Shown in pieces: positions 7,585 to 16,895 of a DNA stretch of 64,000 bases (its first letter is position 1; every line of letters starts with the position of its first letter). The DNA is from RDXT01 sp033765305 (GTDB taxonomy: Bacteria > Bacteroidota > Bacteroidia > J057): positions 62,001-126,000 of the forward strand of contig JANRID010000019.1 of the NCBI GenBank assembly GCA_033765305.1, read 5' to 3'. The notes beneath the pieces were generated by a model that did no database searches, was not told the DNA's origin, and saw only the letters and a program-made list of their open reading frames with translations. The translations under genes were made by a program, and so were the position numbers.

Positions 7585-8175
7585 ATGATTGCATACCTCA
7601 ACGGCAAGCTGAGCCACCTGGAGCCTGCCCATGCCATCGTGGAATGCGGCGGCGTAGGCTATCTGGCCAAAATTTCCCTCAATACCTACGAGCTGCTCCA
7701 GGGCAAGTCGGAGGTAAAGCTGCTCACCACCTTCGTGGTGCGCGAGGATGCCCAGATCCTCTACGGCTTTGTGCAGCCCGCCGAACAGACGCTCTTCGAG
7801 CAGCTGACCTCCATTTCGGGCATCGGGGGCAATACCGCCATGATGATCCTCTCCAGCGTGAGCGCGGCAGACCTGGCGGAGGCCGTGCGCACGGAGAACG
7901 TGGACCAGCTCAAGCGCGTCAAAGGCATCGGCCCCAAGACGGCGGGCCGGATCGTGCTGGAGCTCAAGGACAAGCTTTCCGCAGGGCCGGCCGCCGGCAG
8001 CGCCGCAGGCGCCGCCGCTCCCGAAGGGCGCCTGCGCCAGGAGGCCCTGGCCGCCCTGGTGAGCCTCGGCCTGCCCAAGGCCGACATGGAGAAACGCATC
8101 GAACGCATCCTGAAAGACAGCCCTTCCAGCCTCAGCGTGGAGCAGCTCATCAAGCAGGCCCTGCGGAACCCCTGA
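7585..8175 (+). CDS. ruvA: Holliday junction branch migration protein RuvA
   Basis: 196 residues, the usual RuvA length. An N-terminal OB-fold (MIAYLNGKLSHLEPAHAIVE...GVGYLAKIS) is followed by two helix-hairpin-helix motifs, ISGIGGNTAMMILS at ~77-90 and VKGIGPKTAGRIVLELKDKL at ~112-131. An Ala/Gly-rich linker (~134-147) leads to the C-terminal RuvB-contacting domain (QEALAALVSLGLPKADMEKRIERIL). It binds four-way junctions and loads the RuvB motor. No ruvB or ruvC is visible nearby. It follows the barrel-protein gene by 16 bases. Confidence 0.97.
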   Translation: MIAYLNGKLSHLEPAHAIVECGGVGYLAKISLNTYELLQGKSEVKLLTTFVVREDAQILYGFVQPAEQTLFEQLTSISGIGGNTAMMILSSVSAADLAEAVRTENVDQLKRVKGIGPKTAGRIVLELKDKLSAGPAAGSAAGAAAPEGRLRQEALAALVSLGLPKADMEKRIERILKDSPSSLSVEQLIKQALRNP

Positions 8176-8370
8176 CAATACATTCAAAGGAATAGCTGCA
8201 TAATCAAATATTCTCCGAATAGAAGTATTCCTTACCTCTGACAGGTGCAGGCGCTTTTGCCCTGTTTATCTCGCGGAGATTGTATATGTTTGTAGCATCA
8301 TACCCGCCACCACATCGCTCAAGAGCCATTCCCCGCCATCTGCCTATGAAGCAAGCGCTACGTTAACCTG

Positions 8371-8400
8371 TTGGAACTTTCTCCCGGGTAGGTAACTTTC
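8371..8400 (+). promoter_or_regulatory. Candidate promoter of sprA
   Basis: TTG at 8371-8373, a 19-base spacer and TAACTTTC at 8393-8400 (one mismatch to TAnnTTTG) end 14 bases before the TTG start of sprA. An alternative exact -7 match, TATGTTTG, lies at 8285-8292 without a well-placed -33 element and would give a ~115-base leader. Confidence 0.35.
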
Positions 8401-8414
8401 TAAACCGAGAAGCT

Positions 8415-11400
8415 TTGTCGAAGGTTAGTTTGGCATGGCTGGTGTCGGCGCTGGTCTCTTTTTTCTACTCCGACATCAGAACGGCATCTGAGCAGGCACC
8501 CTTGTCGGATACCATCCGCAGGCAGCCTGCATGGGCCCCCCCGGCCATTCCGCCCGGGGATACGGCCAAAGTCAAGGACAACCCCAACGACCGGCGGGGC
8601 GATCCAACCCGTCAGCCGTACGTGACGCCGCTCTTCCTGCGGAATCCCGCGAACATGACCTCCGTGTTCCAGATCGATGACAGCCTGAAGGGCTACACGA
8701 TCTACGAGCGGGTGGGCAAGGTCGATTTCCGCCGGCCCTCGTATATCCCGTTTGAAGACTATCTGGAATACCGGCGCGAAAAAGGCATCTCCGACTACTT
8801 CCGCCAGCAGTCGCTGGCCTCCAACGCCGAGACGCGCAAGGGCCTGGAGCTGAGCATCGACGCAGCCGAGCTGTCCGACATCTTCGGCGGCGGCTCCATC
8901 ACCATCCGCCCCACCGGCTATGCGACCATCAACCTCTCGGTAGACCACAACCGCATCGACAACCCTGCCCTGCCCCTGCGGCAGCAGCGCACCACGCAGT
9001 TCAACTTCGACCAGCAGATCCAGCTCGGCGTGATCGGGCAGATCGGGGAGAAGCTGAAACTCAACGCCAACTTCGATACCCAGGCGACCTTCGAGTTTGA
9101 GAACCAGTTCAAAATCGACCACGCAGGCACCGAGGACCAGATTCTCCAGAAAATCGAGGCGGGCAATGTGAGCATGCAGCTCGGCAACTCCCTCATCCAG
9201 GGCCGTCAGAACCTCTTCGGGGTCAAGACCCGCCTGCGCTTCGGACCGGTGTACGTGACCGGCATTGCATCCACCGAGCGCGGCAAGGTGGAATCTATGC
9301 AGGTCTCCGGCGGCGGCGCCATCGAGACGCCCTTCGAGAAGGAAGTGGCCGAGTACGACATGAACCGGCACTTTTTCCTCTCGCACTTTTTCCGCTCCCG
9401 CTATGAAGCGGCCCTCTCCAACCTGCCTGCCGTGCAGTCTACCCTGCGGATCAACCGCGTGGAGGTCTGGGTGGAGCAGCAGGGCGCCACGCGCAACAAC
9501 CGCAATGCCGTGGGTTTTGTGGATCTGGGCGAAAACGACAATCCCGTCGCCGGCGGGCTGGGCCGCATCAACAACCCTGCGCTGGACCGCAATCCCGCCA
9601 CCTACACCCGCTATCCGGACAATCAGTCCAACAACCTCTACGACCTCATCAAAAACAACCCGGCAGCCCGCGAACAGAGCAGCGCCAAGAGCGCGATCGA
9701 GGGCCTGGGACTCAACCTGCAGAATACCAGCGACTTCCAGGTGCTGGGCAATATGCGCCGCCTGGAGCCGAACGAGTACACGATCAACACCCAGCTCGGC
9801 TTCGTATCGCTCAATTCGCCCATCCCGCCCGATCAGGTGCTCTTCATCGCCTTCAACTACACCCTCAACGGGCAAACCTACCAGGTGGGGGAATTTTCGG
9901 ATGATGTGCCGGCCAATGGCCTGAATTCCAACGTGGTATTCCTCAAGATGCTCAAGCCTTCGGTGGTGCTCATCGCCCCCTACCCGGCCTGGGATCTGAT
10001 GATGAAGAACGTCTACAACATCGGCTACGGCATCCAGCCGGAGAATTTCTTCCTCGACATCAAGTACGAGTCCGGCACCAGCGCCGGCAAGATCAACTTC
10101 CTGCCGCGCGGCGCCGTCGCCAACCGCCCCCTGATCCAGGTGACCGGCCTCGACCGCCTGACGAACCACACGGCACCCGGGCCGGACAACTACTTCGACT
10201 TTGTGCCGGGCATCACCATCCTGCCCGACCGGGGCCTGATCATTTTCCCGGTGCTGGAGCCCTTCGGCGACTGGCTGGCGCAGCGCCTGGACAACAATCC
10301 GGACGACGTGGCCCAGTACGTCTTCACGCCGCTCTACGACCGCACCCAGCAGGATGCCATCCAGCTTTTTCCGGAACTCAACCGCTACTCCATCGAAGGC
10401 CGCTACCGCTCGTCGAGCAGTTCGGAGATTCCGCTCAACACCTTCAACCTCAGCGAGGGCAGCGTGACGCTGACCGCCGGCGGACGCCAGCTCACCGAGG
10501 GCGTCGATTATCAGGTGGACTACAGCGGCGGCAAGGTCATCATCCTCAACCAGGGCCTGCTGACCTCCGGCCAGCCGATTCAGGTGAGCTACGAGAGCTC
10601 CTCGCTCTTCAACGTGCAGACCAAGACCCTGCTGGGCACGCGCGTCGAGTACAGCCCCACCCGCGACCTGCAGCTGGGCGCCACGCTGCTCAACCTGCGC
10701 GAGCAGCCCTTCAACCAGAAAACCATCCTCGGCGACGAGGCGGTCAACAATACCCTCTGGGGCCTGGACGGCAGCTTCCGCCGCCAGTCCGACTTCCTGA
10801 CCAAGGTCATCGACCGCCTGCCGCTGCTGAGCACCAAGGAGACCTCCAGCATCAACGTTGCGGGGGAATTTGCCCAGTTTGTGCCGGGCGCGCCGCCGGT
10901 GACGCGCATCGGCGGCGACCGCGGGGTGGTGTTTCTCGATGATTTCGAGGCCGCTGCCACGCCCTACCTGCTCAGCGGGCAGCGGGCCTGGCGCATGGCT
11001 TCCTTCCCCGAAGGCAATCCCCGCCTCTTCGACCCGCGGCAGGCCTTCTCCAGCCAGACCCGTGCCGAAGGCTTCACCCGCGCCAAACTGGCCTGGTACA
11101 GCATCGACCAGAGCTTCTACCTTGGCGGGGCCGGCAATATCAATTTCCCGGAGCCCGACAAGTTCAACAACTACACCCGCCAGGTGCGGCCCTACGAGCT
11201 GTTTCCCACGGCCTCCCGGCCCTTCGGCACAGATCTTCAGGTGACCTTCGACCTGCACTACCAGCCTGCCCTCCGCGGCCTGTACAATTACCAGGACAAC
11301 GCCGCCCAGCTCGACCCGGGCACCGGCCGCTTCCGCTTCCCGGAGCAGAACTGGGCCGGCATCATGCGGGAGATCGATTTCAACAACGACTTCGAGGCTT

Positions 11401-14400
11401 CGAACATCGAGTTTCTGGAGTTCTGGATGATGGACCCCTTCATGGACAATCAGAACCATGAGGGCGGGGAGTTTTATGTGAACCTGGGCCTGCTGAATGA
11501 AGACGTGTTGCCGGACGAGGCGCTGAGCCGCGAAAACGGCCTGCCCGGAATTAATGATCCGGTCAATCTCACCGACACCGACTGGGGGCGCGTAGCCCTC
11601 GGCAACCCGCCCGTGACCACCTTCAGCAATAACCGCGAAGACCGGGTGCGGCAGGATGTGGGCTTCGACGGCCTTCCTTCGGCGGATGAGGCGGTATTTT
11701 TCGAGGAAACGATCAACGAGCTGAGCACCGTACTGGGGCCGCAGCCCCTGGCCGAATTCTCCGCCGACCCCAGCAGCGACGACTACCTGCACTTCCGCGA
11801 CGCCAGCTACGAGCAGCGCGCCGCCGGCATTCTGGAGCGCTACCTGAAGTTCAACGGCCCTGAAGGCAACTCGCCGGTGGGGGAAAACAACCAGAACTTC
11901 ACCACCCAGGCCAACAACGAGCCCGATACCGAAGACCTCAACCGCAACGGCAGCCTCAACTTTGCCGAGCAGTACTGGGAATACCGCATCCGCCTGCACC
12001 CGGACTCGATGCAGCGGGGGCAGAATTTCATTGTGGACAAAATCACCAACGACTCTATCCGGGCACAGACCGGCTTCCAGTCGGTGACCTGGTACCAGTT
12101 CCGCATTCCGCTCAATGCCGGCCGCTCTGTCAACGGCATCTCCAACTTCAAGACCATCAGCTTCATGCGGATGTACCTCACGGGCTTCGAAGAGCCGGTG
12201 ATCCTGCGCATGACGGAGTTTCAGATGGTGGCTTCGCAATGGCGGAAGTTTTCGGGTAGCATGGCCGAGCCGAATGTGATCATCAACCCGCAGGAGCCGC
12301 CCTTCGCCGATTTCCAGCTGGGCAATGTGTCCATCGAGGAAAACTCGCGCAAGCAGCCCTTCAACTACCTGCTGCCGCCCGATGTGCGGCGCCAGCAGCT
12401 CAACGGCAACACGGCCGTCGGTTTCCTGGACGACGAGCGATCGCTCCAGCTGCGCGTCTGCGGCCTGCAGGACGGCGACGGGCGCGCCATTTTCAAAAAT
12501 ACCCGCCACGACCTGCGCCTCTACGAGAGCCTGCGCATGTGGGTCCATGCCGAAGCCATCGAAGACGGCACGACGCCCTCCAACTTCACCCAGCGCAACG
12601 ATGCGAAGCTGTTCATCCGCCTGGGCCTGGACAACGACTTCAATTACTACGAATACGAGCTGCCGCTCACGCCTTCGGACCCTGCCGGCGGCCCCTCCTC
12701 GGTCTCCAACATCTGGCTGGCCGACAACGAGATCAATTTTGAGCTGGTGAAGCTGGCCCTGGCCAAAGCCGACCGCAATTCCCGCGGCACAGGGCTCATT
12801 TACCGGCACGCCTACACCGACTCGCTGCCGGAAGGCCACGTCATCTACGTCAAAGGCACGCCCAAGCTGAGCGACATCCGCAACATCGTCATCGGCGTGC
12901 GCAACCCCTCTGACCCCGGCGGGCAGCCCATCTGTCTGGAGGTCTGGGTGAATGAGCTGCGCCTGACCAACTTCGACCAGACCAAGGGCTGGGCGGCCAA
13001 TGCGAATGCCTCCATCAAGCTGGCCGACCTCGGCACCGTCAATGCAACGGCCTCGTACCGCTCGGCGGGCTTCGGTCCGCTGGACCAGAAGCTCAGCGGC
13101 CGCCCGCAGGAGGATGCCTTCCGCTACGATGTCTCGGCCAACCTCTCGCTGGACCGCTTCTTCCCCCGCAAATGGGGCCTGCAGCTGCCCGTGTATGCCG
13201 CCTACGGCGAGCAGCGCATCAACCCGCAGTTCAACCCGCAGGAGGCCGACGTGCGCACCGACCAGCTCATCGAGGCGCTGGACCCGGCGGCGCGCCGCGA
13301 AAAGCTGCAGGAAATCCAGGATTTCAGGCGAAACCGCAGCATCTCGCTCAACAACTGGCAGATCCGCCCGGTGAAGGAAAAGCCGGCCGAAGCCGGCGGA
13401 CAGCAGGGCAAGGCGAAGCCGCCGGTCACTGCACCCTGGAGCATCACCAATTTCGACTTCACCTTCGCCTTCAACGAACAGTTTGCCCGCAGCGCCACCA
13501 TCCAGCGGCTTTACAATACCCAGTACCGGGGGGCGGTCAACTACCGCTACACCTTCCCGCAGATTTCGCTGCAGCCGTTCAAGAACGTGAAGAAGGTCAA
13601 GATGCTCTCCGGCATCAACCTCTCGCCGCTGCCGACGACCTTCTCGATGTCGGTGCTCGGCGACCGGCAGTTTGAGGAGCGGCTGATGCGGCCCACCAGC
13701 CAGTTTGGCGGGCAGACCGACCCCTTCTTCGCCAAAAACTTCCTCATCAACCGCAACTACAACCTCGCCTGGAACCTCACCCGCAGCCTGCAGCTGACCT
13801 ATTCGGCCAGCAACATCGCCCGCGTGGACGAGGTGAAAGGCTACTGGGAAACTGCCAGCCAGCGGGAACGCGACTCGGTGGGCAGCCTGATGGAAAACTT
13901 CCTGCATATCGGGCGCGACCCTGCGAACGGCCACGATCAGCTCATCAACTTCGGGCGGACGACGCAGTTCAACCAGACCTTCAACGTCGCCTACCAGCTG
14001 CCCTTTGCCCAGATCAAGCCGCTCAACTGGATCAGCGGCACGGTCACGTACACGGGGGCCTTCAACTGGCAGCAGGCGCCGGAAAACCGGCCCGAATGGG
14101 GCGCCACCATCGGCAACCAGCAGAGCGTGCAGGCCAATGGCCGCCTGGACCTCAACAGCCTCTACCGCAAGGTGAAACCGCTGAAAAAAATCCTGGAGCA
14201 GCAGTCGGCCAGCGCGCAGAAGCCGCAGGCGCAGCAGCCGCCCAAGCCCGGCGTGCCGCCGGTGAAGCCGCCGGAAGCCTCCGCCAAAACCGATACGGCC
14301 CAGAAGCCCGACCCCTTCCGCGTGCTGAAGCTCGTGGGCCGGGAGGTGGTACGCATTGCCTTGAGTGTCAGGAGTATCGATCTGACGTATTCCCAAAACG

Positions 14401-15800
14401 CCAATACGATCCTGCCCGGCTATCTGCCCAAGACCGACAACTTCGGCCTGGACTTCCGCTACCAGAACCCCGTGACCGGCGAACGCAGCCCCCTGCTGCC
14501 GCCTACCCTGGGCTTCGTCATGGGCAGCCAGGCGGATATCCGCGCCCTCGCAGGCCAGAATGGCTGGATCACCACCGATACCACCCTCGCCAGCCTGTAC
14601 TCGCGCAATTCGACGAACAACCTCCAGGGCAGGACCTCGGTGGAGCTGTTCCGCGGATTCCGGATCGAGCTCAATGCCAACCGCAGCCTCAGCTTCAACG
14701 GCAGTGAATTCTTCCGATACGATGCGGTCTCGGATACCTTCCGGGCCTTCGACCCGCTGAACAACGGCAACTTCAACATGTCCTATATCTTCGCCAACAC
14801 CTCCTTTGAGTTCGGCGATCCCAAAAATTCGGAAAATTTCGAGCGCTTCTCCGCCATCCGGCAGCAGATTTCCGCCCGCTACGCGGAGAAAAACCCCCAG
14901 ACAGCGGGCAACAGCCTGGACATTGTGGAAGGCGGCTACCGGAACGGCTATCTGGGCACCAACCAGGAGGTGCTCATCACCTCCGTGCTGGCCGCGTATG
15001 GCGCCATCGGAGCAGAGCAGGTGGAGCTGACGCCGTTCCCCCGCATTCCCCTGCCCAACTGGAGCGTGAACTACAACGGCCTCACCAGCCTGCCGGCCCT
15101 CAAGAAATACTTCACCTCTGTGACCCTGCGGCATACCTACCGGGGCACGTATTCGGTGGGCACCTTCAACAACAACCTCAACGCCCGCGACCTCGACGGC
15201 GACGGCATTCCGGACAACTATGCCGTGACTACGCTGGACCCCATCACGGGCCAGGAAATCCGGAATTATTACGCCATCGACAATATCCAGGGCGTCCAGA
15301 TCACGGAGCAGTTTGCGCCGCTGCTGGGCCTGAACCTCAACTTCAAGAATGGCCTGACCTCGCAGATCGACTACAAGCGCGGGCGGCAGTTCCTGCTCAA
15401 TGTGGGCGGCCTGCAGCTGACCGAGACCCGCAACGAGGACGTGGCGGTGATGGTCGGCTACCGGAAGGACAAGATGAACCTGAACTTCAGGTTCTTCGGG
15501 CGGGACATCAGCATGAAGAACAGCATGAACTTCCAGTTCCAGGCTACGCTTCGCGACCTGCGCGAAGCCAACCACTCGCTGTCGCAGACGGGCTCCACCA
15601 CCGACCCTACGCTGGGCACCCTCACGACCCGCGGCGCGCTGAATGTGATCGTGCGGCCTTCCATTGATTATGTGGTCAATACCCGGATCAATGTAAAGGT
15701 GTTCTTCGAGCACAACATGAACCGTCCGCACACCGCGAATGCCTACAACACCTCCTTCACCAGCGGCGGGGTGCAGCTTCGCTTCTCGCTGGCGCAGTGA
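8415..15800 (+). CDS. sprA: SprA, T9SS outer-membrane translocon channel
   Basis: 2461 residues, in the normal SprA size range (about 2300-2500). It starts at a TTG; an in-frame stop at 8364 and no ATG until codon ~78 make this the only sensible start. The first ~25 residues (SKVSLAWLVSALVSFFY) form a weak signal sequence. The body shows the family's landmarks: YVTPLFLRNPANMTSVFQIDD near the N-terminus, GLELSIDAAELSDIFGGGSITIRPTGYATI, the GDRGVVFLDDFEAA segment, and long runs of amphipathic strands building the 36-strand barrel, ending in a C-terminal beta strand (GGVQLRFSLAQ). A low-complexity Pro/Gln/Lys-rich linker (KPQAQQPPKPGVPPVKPPEAS) falls at about residues 1935-1960. SprA carries folded T9SS cargo across the outer membrane; two cargo genes (763-2733, 44299-46257) are in this window. 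It is monocistronic, ending at a strong terminator. Confidence 0.96.
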   Translation: MSKVSLAWLVSALVSFFYSDIRTASEQAPLSDTIRRQPAWAPPAIPPGDTAKVKDNPNDRRGDPTRQPYVTPLFLRNPANMTSVFQIDDSLKGYTIYERVGKVDFRRPSYIPFEDYLEYRREKGISDYFRQQSLASNAETRKGLELSIDAAELSDIFGGGSITIRPTGYATINLSVDHNRIDNPALPLRQQRTTQFNFDQQIQLGVIGQIGEKLKLNANFDTQATFEFENQFKIDHAGTEDQILQKIEAGNVSMQLGNSLIQGRQNLFGVKTRLRFGPVYVTGIASTERGKVESMQVSGGGAIETPFEKEVAEYDMNRHFFLSHFFRSRYEAALSNLPAVQSTLRINRVEVWVEQQGATRNNRNAVGFVDLGENDNPVAGGLGRINNPALDRNPATYTRYPDNQSNNLYDLIKNNPAAREQSSAKSAIEGLGLNLQNTSDFQVLGNMRRLEPNEYTINTQLGFVSLNSPIPPDQVLFIAFNYTLNGQTYQVGEFSDDVPANGLNSNVVFLKMLKPSVVLIAPYPAWDLMMKNVYNIGYGIQPENFFLDIKYESGTSAGKINFLPRGAVANRPLIQVTGLDRLTNHTAPGPDNYFDFVPGITILPDRGLIIFPVLEPFGDWLAQRLDNNPDDVAQYVFTPLYDRTQQDAIQLFPELNRYSIEGRYRSSSSSEIPLNTFNLSEGSVTLTAGGRQLTEGVDYQVDYSGGKVIILNQGLLTSGQPIQVSYESSSLFNVQTKTLLGTRVEYSPTRDLQLGATLLNLREQPFNQKTILGDEAVNNTLWGLDGSFRRQSDFLTKVIDRLPLLSTKETSSINVAGEFAQFVPGAPPVTRIGGDRGVVFLDDFEAAATPYLLSGQRAWRMASFPEGNPRLFDPRQAFSSQTRAEGFTRAKLAWYSIDQSFYLGGAGNINFPEPDKFNNYTRQVRPYELFPTASRPFGTDLQVTFDLHYQPALRGLYNYQDNAAQLDPGTGRFRFPEQNWAGIMREIDFNNDFEASNIEFLEFWMMDPFMDNQNHEGGEFYVNLGLLNEDVLPDEALSRENGLPGINDPVNLTDTDWGRVALGNPPVTTFSNNREDRVRQDVGFDGLPSADEAVFFEETINELSTVLGPQPLAEFSADPSSDDYLHFRDASYEQRAAGILERYLKFNGPEGNSPVGENNQNFTTQANNEPDTEDLNRNGSLNFAEQYWEYRIRLHPDSMQRGQNFIVDKITNDSIRAQTGFQSVTWYQFRIPLNAGRSVNGISNFKTISFMRMYLTGFEEPVILRMTEFQMVASQWRKFSGSMAEPNVIINPQEPPFADFQLGNVSIEENSRKQPFNYLLPPDVRRQQLNGNTAVGFLDDERSLQLRVCGLQDGDGRAIFKNTRHDLRLYESLRMWVHAEAIEDGTTPSNFTQRNDAKLFIRLGLDNDFNYYEYELPLTPSDPAGGPSSVSNIWLADNEINFELVKLALAKADRNSRGTGLIYRHAYTDSLPEGHVIYVKGTPKLSDIRNIVIGVRNPSDPGGQPICLEVWVNELRLTNFDQTKGWAANANASIKLADLGTVNATASYRSAGFGPLDQKLSGRPQEDAFRYDVSANLSLDRFFPRKWGLQLPVYAAYGEQRINPQFNPQEADVRTDQLIEALDPAARREKLQEIQDFRRNRSISLNNWQIRPVKEKPAEAGGQQGKAKPPVTAPWSITNFDFTFAFNEQFARSATIQRLYNTQYRGAVNYRYTFPQISLQPFKNVKKVKMLSGINLSPLPTTFSMSVLGDRQFEERLMRPTSQFGGQTDPFFAKNFLINRNYNLAWNLTRSLQLTYSASNIARVDEVKGYWETASQRERDSVGSLMENFLHIGRDPANGHDQLINFGRTTQFNQTFNVAYQLPFAQIKPLNWISGTVTYTGAFNWQQAPENRPEWGATIGNQQSVQANGRLDLNSLYRKVKPLKKILEQQSASAQKPQAQQPPKPGVPPVKPPEASAKTDTAQKPDPFRVLKLVGREVVRIALSVRSIDLTYSQNANTILPGYLPKTDNFGLDFRYQNPVTGERSPLLPPTLGFVMGSQADIRALAGQNGWITTDTTLASLYSRNSTNNLQGRTSVELFRGFRIELNANRSLSFNGSEFFRYDAVSDTFRAFDPLNNGNFNMSYIFANTSFEFGDPKNSENFERFSAIRQQISARYAEKNPQTAGNSLDIVEGGYRNGYLGTNQEVLITSVLAAYGAIGAEQVELTPFPRIPLPNWSVNYNGLTSLPALKKYFTSVTLRHTYRGTYSVGTFNNNLNARDLDGDGIPDNYAVTTLDPITGQEIRNYYAIDNIQGVQITEQFAPLLGLNLNFKNGLTSQIDYKRGRQFLLNVGGLQLTETRNEDVAVMVGYRKDKMNLNFRFFGRDISMKNSMNFQFQATLRDLREANHSLSQTGSTTDPTLGTLTTRGALNVIVRPSIDYVVNTRINVKVFFEHNMNRPHTANAYNTSFTSGGVQLRFSLAQ

Positions 15801-15820
15801 GGCGGGGGATAGACCTTATA

Positions 15821-15851
15821 TCAGGCTGTACCTCGCGGCGGTACAGCCTGA
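15821..15851 (+). terminator. Terminator hairpin after sprA
   Basis: A perfect 12-bp stem (TCAGGCTGTACC at 15821-15832 with its complement at 15840-15851) closes a 7-base loop, 21 bases after the sprA stop. The following bases are only mildly T-rich. The rest of 15852-16017 shows a second small palindrome (CCCCTT/AAGGGG, 15980-15994) below the DUF3800 stop, and no gene. Confidence 0.75.
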
Positions 15852-16017
15852 ATGTTGTGTGTGGCCCCATCCGGACAGCGCCCCGGAATGACTTTGGGGA
15901 GGATTTGGATATATCGGTTAATATGACGATTATTGCTGTAATTCGCCATTGCGAAGGTGGAAGGACGTATGTGCCTTTGCCCCTTTTTAAGGGGTGTATT
16001 TCCTGACAAAGCATACC

Positions 16018-16797
16018 TTACGGCAATAGCTTGAGGCCATACCCCTCGATGCGGTTGCCTTTTTTGTATATTTTAGGTTTGATTGCATCAATAATTTGCT
16101 CGTTAAATGTGTTTCGCTTGTCGGTTTTTAAATCAAAAAATTGAAGCGCGTAGCGATACAGGGGGTAGGCAAGTAAGTCAGCCAGTTGCAGGCCAGCTAT
16201 ATTTGCAGATTTAGGCTTTATTTTAAGCTCCTTGCTGGTCAAAGTTTCATCTATATCTTCTGGTTTGATATAGTCGGTGCCGCTTTTGAATATGTTCCTG
16301 TAAGCTTCTTTCAGTCTCATATCTTCCTTCCCTCCCCTCGATTCAAACATCATGTCGCCTTCTTTTCCGAGCTCTTTAAGCCGTAAGTGGTATCTCTCAA
16401 AAATCACAGCCATACAATAATGATAAGGATCGTGCCGCCAGGTTGTATAGCGATTATGATGTTCAAGCTTGTCTATCAGCACTGTGATTGTTTTAAATTT
16501 CCACTTTTTTAATAATGCAATAAAATCCAAATTGAATAACTGTTCGACAGCCGGATCTGAAAGGGTCTTGAACGGATACTTTTTATTGACCATCTCTTTC
16601 CGGTGAAAAATTACAGGATCATCCGGATGGCTATCAAAGTATCGTGCTTTAATTGCTTCTATATCAGGCGTTAGGGTTGATTTTACGTACTCAAGGTCAA
16701 AAACCACCCCCGTAAGACAGAGAAAACGATGGTTGGGATCGTTGGAGCTGCCAAGATCATTGTTGCCGACCTCATCGATGTATATGCGATATTTCAT
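16018..16797 (-). CDS. DUF3800 domain protein, AT-rich, probably horizontally acquired
   Basis: 259 residues. N-terminal YRIYIDEVGNNDL (Y-x-D-E-x-G) and C-terminal ANIAGLQLADLLAYPLYRYAL are the two hallmark motifs of DUF3800, a family with a predicted RNase H-like fold: acidic residue early, Q-L-A-D late. The middle contains FHRKEMV and the FKTITVLIDK strand. No signal peptide or membrane segment. Base composition is strikingly lower in GC than every neighbour, and codons end in A/T far more often, pointing to recent transfer. DUF3800 genes are found in mobile and defence contexts, but biochemical function is unknown. A near-consensus -7 box with one extra base (TACTCTTTG at 16825-16833, minus) lies upstream. 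Confidence 0.88.
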   Translation of the reverse strand: MKYRIYIDEVGNNDLGSSNDPNHRFLCLTGVVFDLEYVKSTLTPDIEAIKARYFDSHPDDPVIFHRKEMVNKKYPFKTLSDPAVEQLFNLDFIALLKKWKFKTITVLIDKLEHHNRYTTWRHDPYHYCMAVIFERYHLRLKELGKEGDMMFESRGGKEDMRLKEAYRNIFKSGTDYIKPEDIDETLTSKELKIKPKSANIAGLQLADLLAYPLYRYALQFFDLKTDKRNTFNEQIIDAIKPKIYKKGNRIEGYGLKLLP

Positions 16798-16895
16798 GGC
16801 AATGCCAATATAGCCCTACATTTACAAAGAGTAAAGGGGATCTCGGCTTACAGCAACTCCTGGTAGCGGAATTAGGGTTAGCAACTTCCTCCCCC

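Noticed and set aside
14200..14330. Possible frameshift or insertion in sprA at the Pro/Gln-rich stretch
   Set aside because: The frame is continuous and strand pattern resumes directly after; an inter-domain linker explains it.
8400..15731. 2443-codon open frame antisense to sprA
   Set aside because: Created by the GC-rich codon usage of sprA on the opposite strand; the product is a low-complexity Val/Gly/Ala/His-rich chain with no motif, while sprA is unmistakable.
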